From contig CM032121.1 of the NCBI GenBank assembly GCA_018894105.1, positions 26,628,230 through 26,692,229 on the forward strand: a DNA stretch of 64,000 bases, written 5' to 3'. The translations under genes and the position numbers were made by a program. Source of the stretch: Jacaranda mimosifolia (Eukaryota > Streptophyta > Magnoliopsida > Lamiales > Bignoniaceae). Each line of letters opens with the position of its first letter. Positions within the stretch are counted from its first letter, which is position 1. A model generated the notes under the pieces. It had not been told where the DNA came from, made no database searches, and saw nothing but the letters and a program-made list of their open reading frames with translations. Of this stretch, positions 35,004 to 45,338 are shown piece after piece.

Positions 35004-37234
35004 TGTTGGAAATAGTTCCCGACAAGCCAATAGATTTGGCCTTGTAAAGCTATTTTATTGTAAAAATAATATTGATTGAATGATATCTTGTATATGGCCA
35101 CATTCATCTCATGCACCATATTACTTCACTGGCATTTGGATGAAGTCCTTAGATCACTTAAGACTACGGGACTTGGTCATGCACTAGGTGGTGATCATGG
35201 AATAAGTCTTACACGGTCGTGATCTTAAAACATTCCAAGTCATATGATCTTAGGAGACAGGACATCTAAGATTTGGATAGACTTGCACTAACGATGCACA
35301 AATCCAAGGGGTTAGATATTGCTCCATTCCATGAGCAACCGTATGTGATACGGGTGCGTGTTATTGGGTGCTTGATAGAGAACAAGGCACTGAAGACCCA
35401 CCAGAGACTCCACTAGGTAGCCGTAATGGCAAGTCGATAGTGGTTAGTTCTCCTGTTTACGCTAGTGCATATTATTAGTCCTCTGACCTGAGGATCCATG
35501 GTAACCTTGTGTCCGGTCTTCATGCTTTGACTCATCCTTGGTTACTTAGCAGGCCGTTCGAGGTGAGCTTGAGTATGAGCAACTTGGCATGGAGGTTTGT
35601 GAGATCCAAAAGGGAATCAGACTCCTCACTTTTGTGAAGGGCGAGTACATCTCCTATGCATTCTATAATGATCGATTTCAAGAAATCCTTGCGCAAGGTG
35701 GTATGAAAATTTGGGAAAAGAGTTTTCCAAAGTTGAGGTCATACAAAGGAATCGGACATTTAGAATAGAAGCATAGAATCGAGGCTATTAGGGAGTCGAC
35801 AAATATCTTGCCCTAGGCTTCTTTCAGGAGATAGGGGATGGAAGGACCGTATTTGCATGGAATGTGTAGAGCTTTAAATGGTTTTCATATAGACATTCAT
35901 TTCGACCAATTAATTGGGCTCCATGGGCTTGAGGTGGGACATCGACCATGGAGATTAGGTACTCTTCAATTGATGAGATCGATTGAATCGAGTCGACTAT
36001 TTTAAAAGGAGTTTTAAACTAGAATGAATATTAAATATTCAAAAGTCACAATAGGTTGTGAGCCTATGTCCAATGAATGGTAGAACCCAATGGGTCACAC
36101 ACAAAAGCCAAAAGACCTTCCTAATTGATGGAGAAATTTTTCTAAGTGTTAGAAAGATAACTTTTTTCCATGGCTGATTTTTTGGAGACTTTTGAAGATC
36201 AATTTTTGCTTGATTAATTTAAGTGTTAAATTAATCAATTAATTTAAGGAGTTAAATTAGGCAAATAATTAAAGAGTTAATTATTTGGTGCCACATTGAT
36301 CATCAATTGATCAAAGTTAACTTAAGGGGTTAAGTTGACTAAAGTAAACTTAAAGAGTTAAGTTTACTTGACTTAATTGTTAAGTCAAGGTTAATTAAGT
36401 AAATTAATGGAAGAACAAGGATTTTAAGAGGGAAAATTCAAATTGAATTTGAATTAATTTGGAATAAGATTCCAAGTTGGCAAGTTGGCAAGATGAAATT
36501 CAAATTCAATTGAAATTCAAATTGCCAACTTGCACACAACTAATTTTCGATCCCCACATCCTCATGGGAGGTGTGATGCCACCTTGGCATCACATCTTAC
36601 ACACTCTATATATAGATATAGATCTGGACGAATTTTAGTGTAATTTTCAGCATTAGAAAATCAAATTCTAAATGCTTTCTCTCCAAAAACCTTTCTAGGC
36701 AAGATATTCATGTTTTGAATTCTTCCTTTTCTTCCCTACCAAAACTCTCCATAAACCGATCATACTCCATCTCCATCTTCAGATATAATCCAACTTAGTA
36801 TCTGGAGATTTAGGATCTCATCTTTGGTGTGTGGATCAACGTTGGAGGCGATTTCGCGTGAGATTGCTATTTCACAGTTTCCTGCCAATTGTCTGACTTT
36901 GCGAATTTTTTATGGAATCTGTGATGTGATTTTTGATCCTAATTTTCTAATGAAGATAGCCTAAGGTGTTGGGTATATCCTAGATTTTGTTTTTAGAATT
37001 TATTGAGAGTTTTGGTTGGTCAAATTCGGATCTCAATCCTCTGCGCCAGATCCAGTCGTGAATCTGCCAACACTTGGAGATTTGGTTTTCTTCCTAGAAT
37101 CTTGTTTCTAAAGGTAAGTATGTTCTTCTAATTCTGAATATAATGCATGGTATGACCCTGTTATGACCGATTGGCATTGGATTTGGTGTTTTAATTTTGA
37201 ATTATTATGCATCCTAATGCCGATTGTTCCTTCA
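35004..37234 (+). repeat. 5' LTR of element G (2231 bp)
   Basis: TGTTGGAAATAG...TTGTTCCTTCA. It aligns end to end with 43138-45338; four differences are visible in the first 60 bases, so the insertion is not recent. Hairpin ladder at 36208-36390, including units at 36319-36336, 36346-36365 and 36370-36386. Confidence 0.95.
36607..36615 (+). promoter_or_regulatory. TATA box of the G 5' LTR
   Basis: TATATATAG after the inverted-repeat ladder. Transcription would start about 30 bp downstream, which leaves roughly 480 nt of transcribed LTR before the predicted splice donor. Confidence 0.55.
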
Positions 37235-37236
37235 AG

Positions 37237-37249
37237 TGGTATCGGAGCC
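37237..37249 (+). other. Primer-binding site of element G
   Basis: TGGTATCGGAGCC two bases after the LTR; matches the initiator-Met tRNA site TGGTATCAGAGCC except one base. Confidence 0.92.
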
Positions 37250-37754
37250 AATATCATGCACTTATTTGGATTTTATGTGGACAATTGGATCATGCGATGA
37301 TCTGATTGAATTCACCACATACTTGATTCATTGATGAATTGGAGTGTGTGGATTGAAGATTCTTTTGGTTCTTATCCTTGATGAGTTGAAAGCATGTTAT
37401 TATGTGATTTAATTGTTGATTCGTATAACTAGAATGTTTTAATTCATACTTGTTAATGTTGAATTTTGATTTGGAATTAATTGATGTTATATGTTGATAT
37501 AGCATGTTTATGAATGACTGAAAGTGTTTTGGTCATTTTTGTATCCAACTGGATTGGAGTTTGTTTGGAGTTTTTTGAAGAATATGATTCTTACTTGGAC
37601 CAGTTTTTTTTTTGAAGCATGATTGAGCATCTTATTTTTCATTTTTAGAAGCAGTTTTGAATCTGAAAAATGGACAGAAATGTGTGTTAATATGTTAGGA
37701 ACATATGCTAGATTTATTGGTGCATAAAAGTTGAACTTTTGGGGCTTGAATTGC

Positions 37755-37875
37755 CCCCTAGAGGCGAACGGCCAGCAATGGCCGGCCGTGGCCGGGTGCT
37801 GCCTAGCCAGCGTGCGCACACGGTGCGCACATGCTGCCGGGTGTGCACCCAGCCTGGCCGGCAGCTGCATGGTGT
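37755..37875 (+). other. GC-rich, hairpin-prone island in the G leader
   Basis: CpG-rich block about 520 nt after the LTR. Self-complementary parts include GGCCAGCAATGGCCGGCC and GTGCGCACACGGTGCGCAC, and GGCCGG recurs. Such structure may act in RNA dimerisation or packaging; that is inference. Confidence 0.75.
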
Positions 37876-38735
37876 TGCCTTGGGGGCGATTTTTGAGCTC
37901 ACAAAATGTTCCTTTGTTGCTCAAAAGTCTTTTGCATGACACATGACTCATGTACAAGTGTTGTGCAAGGTCTCAAGTTTATGTTTGACATTTTTAAGTG
38001 CTTCTTAAAGTTTGTTAAAGTTAACCTCCAAGTTAGTTGCATTATTGTTATGCATAACCAATTATTTGTTTATGGGATGAGCATTTAATTGATATAATTA
38101 ATTGTTAATTTTAGTTTATTTATTATTCATTTAATTGTTGAATGGATGATGAATGAATGGGGATGATCATGAGTGTTTAATATTGATTTTATTTATTTTC
38201 AAGTTGTTGAAAAACAGTTGTATTAAATTGTGGCTTGCATGCCTCTTAAATTCATCTTGTAATTGTTATGAGAGTAGAATCACTAGGAGTGAGGATTTCT
38301 TTCTCATGTAAATGTTACAAGGAGCAAAGGAGTCCATTGGAGGCATGAAGAATTTTTGAAGGCCCATGAATTTAAGGGATACAATAATGTAATAGCTAGA
38401 TTTAATCAACCCACTTAAAATCAACTAAGTGATGCACCTATGGCTCTAAGTGCATCACTTGGTTAAGGCTTATGGTCATCCCACCCTAAATGTATGCTAG
38501 GCGCATTTACTTATTTATGCTTTCCATTTCCTATTATTGTATGCGATGCAAGACTAGGATATAGAGAACCTAAATAAGAAGATAAAATGATGAGATCTTT
38601 ACAAGCTAAAATCCCCCCACTTGGAAAGTCTAAGTTTTCAAATATTAAATCAAAATGGATTTCAAATTAAAAGGAGTTTTAATTAATCCAAGCCTTCTAC
38701 CAATAGTATATGGCATGATGACGCTACCATTTTTG

Positions 38736-39050
38736 TGTGATATACATCCGGTCACGGGGGTCACACTTAAGTGGAAAGCTGTGACCATATATTGAGCATA
38801 CGATGCATCTTTGAATTAAGAACGCCCACACATTATGCACTCGGTCATGGGGGATGATGTGGTGCCCGTCTTGAATCAAAGAATGATTGGTAGTTTGACT
38901 TAACGTCAAGTAATGCAGAGGTCGTCCTATTATAGGGATCTACATGAAATGGTGAGGCAAAATATATCAAGAATTGTATAAGATGTTATTAGCAAAATTT
39001 GCTTACCTTTGGATTGCTAGTAGATATACATCCGGTCACGGGGGTCTATT
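38736..39050 (+). repeat. Iterated short motif in the G leader (three clear copies, one weak)
   Basis: ACATCCGGTCACGGGGGTC occurs exactly at 38744-38762 and again at about 39030-39048. GCACTCGGTCATGGGGGA is at 38837-38854. A weaker GCAGAGGTCGTCC is near 38916. Spacing is about 92, 80 and 114 nt, ending some 200 nt before gag. Confidence 0.75.
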
Positions 39051-39244
39051 TGCAAGTCCTTGGGATCTTGATTCTCACTAGGAAATATGATTTCCCGAAT
39101 GCTTTTTAGGAGTAAAGTATTTGATAAAATAGTGGGACAAAAACATGCTTGAAAGACCATAAAACATGTTTTCTATATCAAATTCAATCACATGCTTATA
39201 CTCTTTTTTTGACCTCTTGTAGATTTTTGAAATCTTCAACTCAA

Positions 39245-40036
39245 ATGGCCAAAAATCCACTCTCAAGCATTTTGGAAACCAATAAACTAACCGGGCTTAA
39301 CTTCCAAGACTGGCTTAGGAACCTTAAAATAATTCTTGACTCTGATAAGAGGACTTATGTCTTAGATCAATGTCCCATGGACACATTGGGCAATGACGTA
39401 TCTAATGAGGACCTCGAACGGTTCGCGCGATTCGTAGATGATGATCTACAAGTTCGATGCCTCATGATGGCATCCATGACTAATGAGCTCCAAAAGACTC
39501 ATAAGCATATGAAGCATGCTTGTGAAGTCTATAAGCACCTGCAAGAGTTGTATGGTGTGCAAACAAGGCACGAAAGGTTCGCGCTCTCTAAGGAACTCTT
39601 TAGATCATGGATGAGTGAAGGCTCCAATGTCCATGATCACGGTCTCAAAATGATTAGTCTTATTGAGAAGCTTGGACGACTCGATGTGATCATGGACAAT
39701 GACCTTTACATAGATTTGATCTTATAGTTATTACCGCCATCGTTCGACCAGTTTGTTATGAACTTCAACATGTCCAAGCAAGAAGTTACGATTAATGAAC
39801 TGGTGAACATGCTTGTGACCACATAGGCTACCTTGAAAAAGGAGAAACCTCTTATGCTTGCTTCCACCTCTAGGTCAAAGGGCCCTAAAGGCCCCAAGAA
39901 GGGAGGAAAAAGGAAGAAAAGTTCTTCCTCTAAAGGGAAGCAACCCGAGAAGGGTTCCGGGAAAGCCAAGAAAAAGGCTAAGACTGTTGCAAATTGTTTC
40001 CACTATGGTGAGAAGGGTCATTGGAGGAGAAATTGT
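39245..40036 (+). other. Gag domain with altered zinc knuckle
   Basis: UBN2/retrotransposon-gag-type region (TNKLTGLNFQDWLRNL near the start, DDDLQVRCLMMASM about residue 70), then a very basic Lys/Ser/Pro-rich stretch. The knuckle at 39995-40036 reads CFHYGEKGHWRRNC: the second Cys of CX2CX4HX4C is Tyr, so zinc binding should be lost. Stops at 39725 and 39824 lie inside Gag. Confidence 0.9.
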
Positions 40037-40039
40037 AAA

Positions 40040-40500
40040 GCTTACCTTGCTACTCTTGAGAAAGGTATGTTTTTCATTGAAGTGTATGTAACAACAAATT
40101 CTTCCACATGGGTATTCGATACCGCATGCGGTTCTCACCTCTGTAACTCATTTCAAGGGATGGAAAGAAGAAGGAGTCTGCGTGAAGGGGATATGATCCT
40201 CCGCCTAGGAAATAGAGCAACTGTTACTGCCACATTCCAAGGAATAATCAAGCTAGATTTAGGGAATAAAAGCATTGTACTTGATCCTATTTTCTATGTA
40301 CCGAATCTTGTCAAAAACATTATTTCAATTCTCGTTCTAGATAATGAAGGATTAGATTTTTCAATATCGAATGGGAAATTGTTGGCATCAAAGAATGGTT
40401 CTTTTGTTGCACAAGGTACATTGACTAACGGATTGTATATACTTGATTCCTAACCTTCACTAATGCACATTCAAACAAACAAAAGGAAACAAGATATCTA
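40040..40500 (+). other. Protease domain
   Basis: WVFDTACGSHLC gives the copia D-T-A protease motif, Asp at 40118-40120. A YVPNLVKNIIS-type stretch follows, typical of copia protease C-termini. Stops at 40451 and 40499 separate it from integrase. Confidence 0.9.
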
Positions 40501-40507
40501 AGAAAAT

Positions 40508-41431
40508 GCCATGCTTTGGCATGCAAGACTTGGCCATATATCCAAAAATAGGATGAGCAAGTTAGAAGCTTTCAAAGTACTAAATGTTAGTGGCATTGAG
40601 AAACTTCCAACTTGTGAATCTTGTTTAAAAGGAAAAATAACCAAAGCTCCATTTGTAGGACAGTTGGAGCGCTCCACAAATCTTTTGGATTTGATCAATA
40701 CAGATGTTTGTGGACTGCTAAGAGTTAGTGGGAGAGGATGCTATTCTTACTTCATCACCTTCACAGACGATCATAGTCGATTCGGACACTTGTATCTTAT
40801 GAAGTACAAATCCGAAGCCTTTGAAAAGTTCAAAGAGTATAGGAATGAAGTAGAGAAACAATTAAGGCTAAGTATTAAAACTCTACGATCGGATCGAGGA
40901 GGAGAATACTTAAGCACCGAATTCTTAGATTATCTAAAGGAGAATAGAATTCTCTCACAATGGACTCCACCCGGCACACCCCAACTCAATGGAGTAGCCG
41001 AGAGGAGAAACCACACATTGTTAGACATGGTGCGTTCCATGATGAGCTTCTCCAATGTACCAATATCCTTTTGGGGATACGCCTTAGAAACGGCAGCGAA
41101 GTTACTAAACCTAGTACCTTCAAAGTCGGTGCCAAAAATACTATATGAGATATGGCATGGCAAAGCACCCTCTTACCATTATTTAAAGGTTTGGGGATCT
41201 CCCGCCTACGTAAGACGGGTAGTGGGAAATAAGTTTGATAGTAGATCCATCTTGTGCAAGTTTGTGGGATACCCAAGAGAGTCTATGGGTTATTACTTTT
41301 ATGATCCCTCAGAACAAAAGGTGTTTGTCTCGAGGAACGCCTACTTTCTAGAAAAGTAATTTCTACTGGATAGAAATGGCGTTGTCATTGAACTTGATGA
41401 AGTTCAAAACGATCAACAAATCCCACAGGCG
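40508..41431 (+). other. Integrase domain, DD35E intact
   Basis: The zinc region has WHARLGH and CESCLKGK. Catalytic residues are Asp at 40703 (NTDVCG), Asp at 40892 (RSDRGGEY) and Glu at 41000 (GVAERRN), so D to E spacing is exactly 35 residues. The GKAPSYHYLKVWGSPAYV and VFVSRNAYFLEK copia motifs follow. One stop lies at 41357. Confidence 0.93.
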
Positions 41432-42556
41432 GTGGAAATAATTGAATCACAAAAGCCTGATGCACAAACTCTAAGAAGGTCAGACTGGGTTAAGAAGCAT
41501 CCCGAAAGGTTCAAATTTTTTCATGAAATGGGACAGTTGGATAGTGATTCGAGGACCTATGAGGAAGCTATGTTAGACATAGATTCGGGACGCTGTCTTG
41601 AAGCAATGAGATCTGAAATGGACTCCATGTACTCAAACAAAGTATGGACTTTGGTAGATCCACCAAAGGGAACCATTCCCTTTGGTTGTAAGTGGATCTA
41701 TATGCAAAAGCTTGGAGTAGATGGAGAAGTAACAACTTTTAAGGCGCGACTAGTGGCTAAAGGTTATACTCAGAGACCCGATATTGACTTCGAGGAAACC
41801 TTTTCACCGGTCGCAATGCCTAAGTCCATTCTGATTCTACTTGCCATAGCCGCATATTACGACTATGAGATATTGCAAATAGATGTGAAAACCGCCTTTC
41901 TCAATGGCAACATTGAAAAGGAAATTTACATGGAGCAACCGCAAGGTTTCATACCCAAAGGAAGTGAGCAAATAGCTTGCAAACTCCAAAGGTCCATCTA
42001 TGGGCTTAAACAAGCGTCTCAAAGTTGGAATTTGCATTTTGACAAAACAGTCAAATCGTTTGGCTTTGTCAAAAACATATATGAACCCTGTGTAAATCAA
42101 AAGGCCAGTGGGAGTTCTGTACAGTTTATTGTGCTTTATGTCGATGACATCCTTCTCATTGGGAATGAGATTGGAATGTTAGAGTACACTAAAGTATGGT
42201 TATCTACACAATTCTCTATGAAGGATTTGGGAGAAGCGTCCTACGTATTGGGAATACGTATCTATAGAGACAGATCAAAAAGGATGCTAGGGCTATCCCA
42301 AACCAAGTACATTGACAAAATACTAAAAAGGTTTAGTATGGAAGAATCCAAGAAAGGATTCATTCCTATGGGGTATGGCATTCGTCTCTCAAAGTCTATG
42401 GCCCCTAAGACTGAGCAAGAGAAATGAAAGATGTCCCAAACACCCTATGCCTCTGCTATAGGGAGCATAATGTATGCATTTCAATGTATAAGACCGGATG
42501 TGGCACACTCGCTAAGTGGTACGAGTAAGTTCCAATCTAATCCCGGTGAAAGTCAC
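41432..42556 (+). other. Reverse transcriptase domain
   Basis: Shows the copia RT signature: WTLVDPPKGTIPFGCKWIY, DVKTAFLNGNIEKEIYMEQP, RSIYGLKQASQSWN and the catalytic YVDD at 42137-42148, intact. A TGA at 42425 lies in the linker before RNase H. Confidence 0.95.
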
Positions 42557-43123
42557 TAGTTGGCCATAAAGGCAATCCTCAAGTACTTGAGAAGAACAAA
42601 TGATTTGTTTTTAGTATACGGAAATGGAGAATTGAAACTCGAAGGGTTTTTGGATTCAAGTTTCCAATCCAATGTAGATGACCTCAAATCCACTTCTGGA
42701 TTCATATTTTGCCTCAATGGCGGCGCAGTAAGCTGGAAAAGTTCCAAACAAGACACCACGGCCCACTCGACCACAGAGGCAGAATATATTGCAGCTTCTG
42801 AAGCTACAAAGGAAGGTGTTTGGATGAAAAACTTCATTCAAGAGTTGAATGTAGTGCTTAGCATAGCTGAACCAGTTGTTATCTTTTGTAACAACACTAG
42901 GGCGGAAGCACAAGCTAAGGAGCCTAGATCTCATCAGCGATCCAAGCACATATTGAGGCGATATCATTTGATCCGAGAGATCATTGATAGAGGCGACGCC
43001 CGAGTGGAGAGAGTTGCCTCAGAAGAGAATATAGCAGATCCACTAACTAAGCCCCTAAGACAAAAAGTCTTTGAAGGACATCTTGAGAATATGGGTCTCA
43101 AGGTCGTAGGACATTGGATTTAG
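42557..43123 (+). other. RNase H domain with altered catalytic Asp
   Basis: FLDSSFQSN, VSWKSSKQDTTAHSTTEAEY and AKEPRSHQRSKHI identify copia RNase H, ending at ADPLTKPL. The usual C-D-N motif reads C-N-N (Asn at 42890-42892), so a catalytic Asp is lost. The stop at 42557 precedes the domain. Confidence 0.92.
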
Positions 43124-43137
43124 GGTAAGTGGGAGAT
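43124..43137 (+). other. Polypurine tract of element G
   Basis: GGTAAGTGGGAGAT directly after the pol stop and before TGTTGG of the 3' LTR. Confidence 0.9.
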
Positions 43138-45338
43138 TGTTGGAAATAGTGCCCGGCAAGCCAATAGATTTGGCCTTATAAAGCTATTTTCTTGTAAAAA
43201 CAATCTTAATTGAATGATATCTTGTATATGGCCACATTCATCTCATGCACCATATTACTTCACTGGCATTTGGATGAAGTCCTTAGATCACTTAAGACTA
43301 CGGGACTTGGTGACACACTAGGTGGTGATCATGGAATAAGTCTTACACAGTCGTGATCTTAAAACATTCCAAGTCATAGGATCTTCAGAGACAGGACATC
43401 TAAGATTCGGATAGACTTGCACTAACGATGCATAAATCCAAGGGGTTGGATATTGCTCCGTTCCATGAGCAACCGTATGTGATACGGGTGCGTGTTAGTG
43501 GGTGCTTGTTAGAGAACAAAGTACTGAAGACCCACCGGAGACTCCACTAGGTAGCCGTAGTGGCAAGTCGATAGTGGTTAGTTCTCCTGCTTACGCTAGT
43601 GCATATTATTACTCCTCTGACCTGAGGATCCATGGTAACCTTGTGTCTGGTCCTTATGCTTTGACTCATCCTTGGTCACTTAGCAGGCCGTTCAAGGTGA
43701 GACTGGGTATGAGCTACTTGGCATGGAGGTTTGTGAGATCCAAGAGGGAATCCGACTCCTCGCTTTTGTGAATGGCGAGTACATCTCCTATGTATTCTAT
43801 AATGATCGATTTCAAGAAATCCTTGCACAAGGTGGTTGACAATTTGGAAAATGAGTTTTCCAAAGTTGAGTTCATACAAAGGAATCGGACATTTAGAATA
43901 GAAGCATAGAATCGAGGATATTATGGAGCTGACAAATATCTTGCCCTAGGCCTCTTTCAGGAGATAGAGGACGGAAGGATCGTATTTGCATGGAATGCGT
44001 AGAGCTTTAAACGGTTCTCATATAGACATTCATTTCGACCAATTAATTGGACTCCATGGGCTTGAGGTTGGACATCGACCATGGAGATTATGTACTCTTC
44101 AATTGATGAGATCGATTGAATCGAGTCGACTAGTTTAGACGGAGTTTTAAACTAGAATGAATATTAGATATTCAAAAGTCACAATGGGTTGTGAGCCTAT
44201 GTCCAATGAATGGTAGAACCTAATAGGTTACACACAAAAGCCAAAAGACCTTCCTAATTGATGGAGAAATTTTTCTAAGTGTTAGAAAGATAACCTTTTT
44301 CCATGGCCGATTTTTGGGAGACTTTTGAAGATCAATTTTAGCTTGATCAATTAATTTAAGGAGTTAAATTAGGCAAATAATGAAAGAGTTAATTATTTGG
44401 TGCCACATTGATCATCAATTGATCAAAGTTAACTTAAAGGGTTAAGTTGGCTAAGGTAAACTTAAAGAGTTAAGTTTACTTGACTAAATTGTTAAGTCAA
44501 GGTTAATTAAGTAAATTAATGGAAGAACAAGAATTTTAAGGGGGAAAATTCAAATTGGATTTGAATTAATTTGGAATAAGATTCCAAGTTGGCAAGATGA
44601 AATTCAAATTCAATTAAAATTCAAATTGCCAACTTGCACACAACTAATTTTCGGTCCCCACATCTTCATGGGAGGTGTGATGCCACCTTGGCATCACACC
44701 TCACACACTCTATATATAGATATAGATCTGGACGAATTTTAGTGTAGTTTTCAGCATTAGAAAATTAAATTCTAAATGCTTTCCTTCCAAAAACCTTTCT
44801 AGGCAAGATATTCATGTGTTGAATTCTTCCTTTTCTTCCCTACCAAAACTCTCCAAAAACCGATCATACTCCATCTCCATCTACAGATCTAATCCAACTT
44901 AGGATCTGGAGATTGAGGATCTCATCTTTGGTGTGTGGATCAACGTTGGAGGCGATTTCGCGTGAGATCGTTAATTCATAATTTCCTGCAGATCGTCTGA
45001 CGTTGAGAATTTTTTCTAGAAGTTGTGATGCGATTTTTGATTCTAATTTTCTATTGATTATAGCCTAAGGTTTTAGGTATCTCCCATATTTTTTTGTTCG
45101 AATTGATTGAGAGTTTTGGTTGGTCAAATTCGGATCTGAATCCGCTGCTCCAGATCCAATTGCGAATCTACCAACACTTGGTGATTTGGTTTTCTTCCTA
45201 GGATCTTGCTTCTAAAGGTAAATATCTTCTTCTAATTCTGAATATACTGCACGGTATGACCCTGGGATGACCGATTGGCATTGGATTTGGTGTTTTAATT
45301 TTGAATTATTGTGCATCCTAATACCGATTGTTCCTTCA
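43138..45338 (+). repeat. 3' LTR of element G (2201 bp)
   Basis: Aligns with 35004-37234 and is 30 bp shorter, mainly from a deletion in the inverted-repeat ladder near 44340. TATATATAG at 44711-44719. Donor-like AAAG|GTAAAT at 45218, 121 bp from the end. Confidence 0.95.

Larger units (their letters stand above)
37114..39222 (+). other. Predicted leader intron of element G (2109 nt)
   Basis: Donor CTAAAG|GTAAGTA at 37114 is a near-perfect plant 5' splice site, 121 bp before the LTR end. Acceptor CTCTTTTTTTGACCTCTTGTAG ends at 39222, 22 nt before the gag ATG at 39245. The interval holds the LTR end, the PBS and the leader with its many ATGs. Equivalent pairs exist in C and E. No transcript data here. 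Confidence 0.55.
37250..39244 (+). other. Non-coding leader of element G (2 kb)
   Basis: About 2 kb between PBS and gag without a conserved ORF. The open frames at 37731-38088 reflect the GC-rich island and are not shared with E. It aligns in large part with the leaders of E (59938-61905) and C (31411-33292). It holds the GC-rich island and the iterated motif listed separately. Confidence 0.8.
39245..43123 (+). pseudogene. Gag-Pol polyprotein of copia element G, one frame, seven stop codons
   Basis: From ATG 39245 to TAG 43121-43123 (1293 codons) the whole polyprotein lies in a single frame. I find no frameshift but seven internal stops: 39725, 39824, 40451, 40499, 41357, 42425 and 42557. 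Order: Gag, zinc knuckle, aspartic protease, integrase (zinc region plus DD35E), RT, RNase H. Gag forms particles, protease matures them, RT/RNase H makes cDNA and integrase inserts it. The start is chosen because MAKNPL is also the gag start in C and E. Length is within the usual copia range. It is inactive because of the stops and some key-residue changes. Confidence 0.95.
35004..45338 (+). mobile_element. Full-length copia retrotransposon G (10.3 kb)
   Basis: Complete layout: 5' LTR 35004-37234, PBS, 2-kb leader, gag-pol in one frame, polypurine tract, 3' LTR 43138-45338. Flanks are GTGAA (34999-35003) and GTGGG (45339-45343). The uninterrupted target in related LTRs reads GTTGTGAGCC, so the original duplication was probably GTGAG with one change on each side. 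Copia order (integrase before RT) is clear. I do not assign a lineage. LTR and leader size recall BARE/Angela elements, but size alone is weak evidence. Confidence 0.95.

Noticed and set aside
37237..37249. Possible tRNA fragment (TGGTATCGGAGCC)
   Set aside because: It is the primer-binding site complementary to the tRNA 3' end; no cloverleaf around it.
37731..38088. Overlapping + strand ORFs in the G leader
   Set aside because: They arise from the GC-rich island, overlap in several frames and are not kept in the leaders of E or C.
43502..43771. 89-aa + strand ORF in the 3' LTR of G, and similar ORFs in other LTRs (4474-4674, 6083-6424, 34487-34687, 43676-43879, 58493-58687)
   Set aside because: They fall in the same LTR stretch in both orientations and are broken in most copies, so they are fortuitous.
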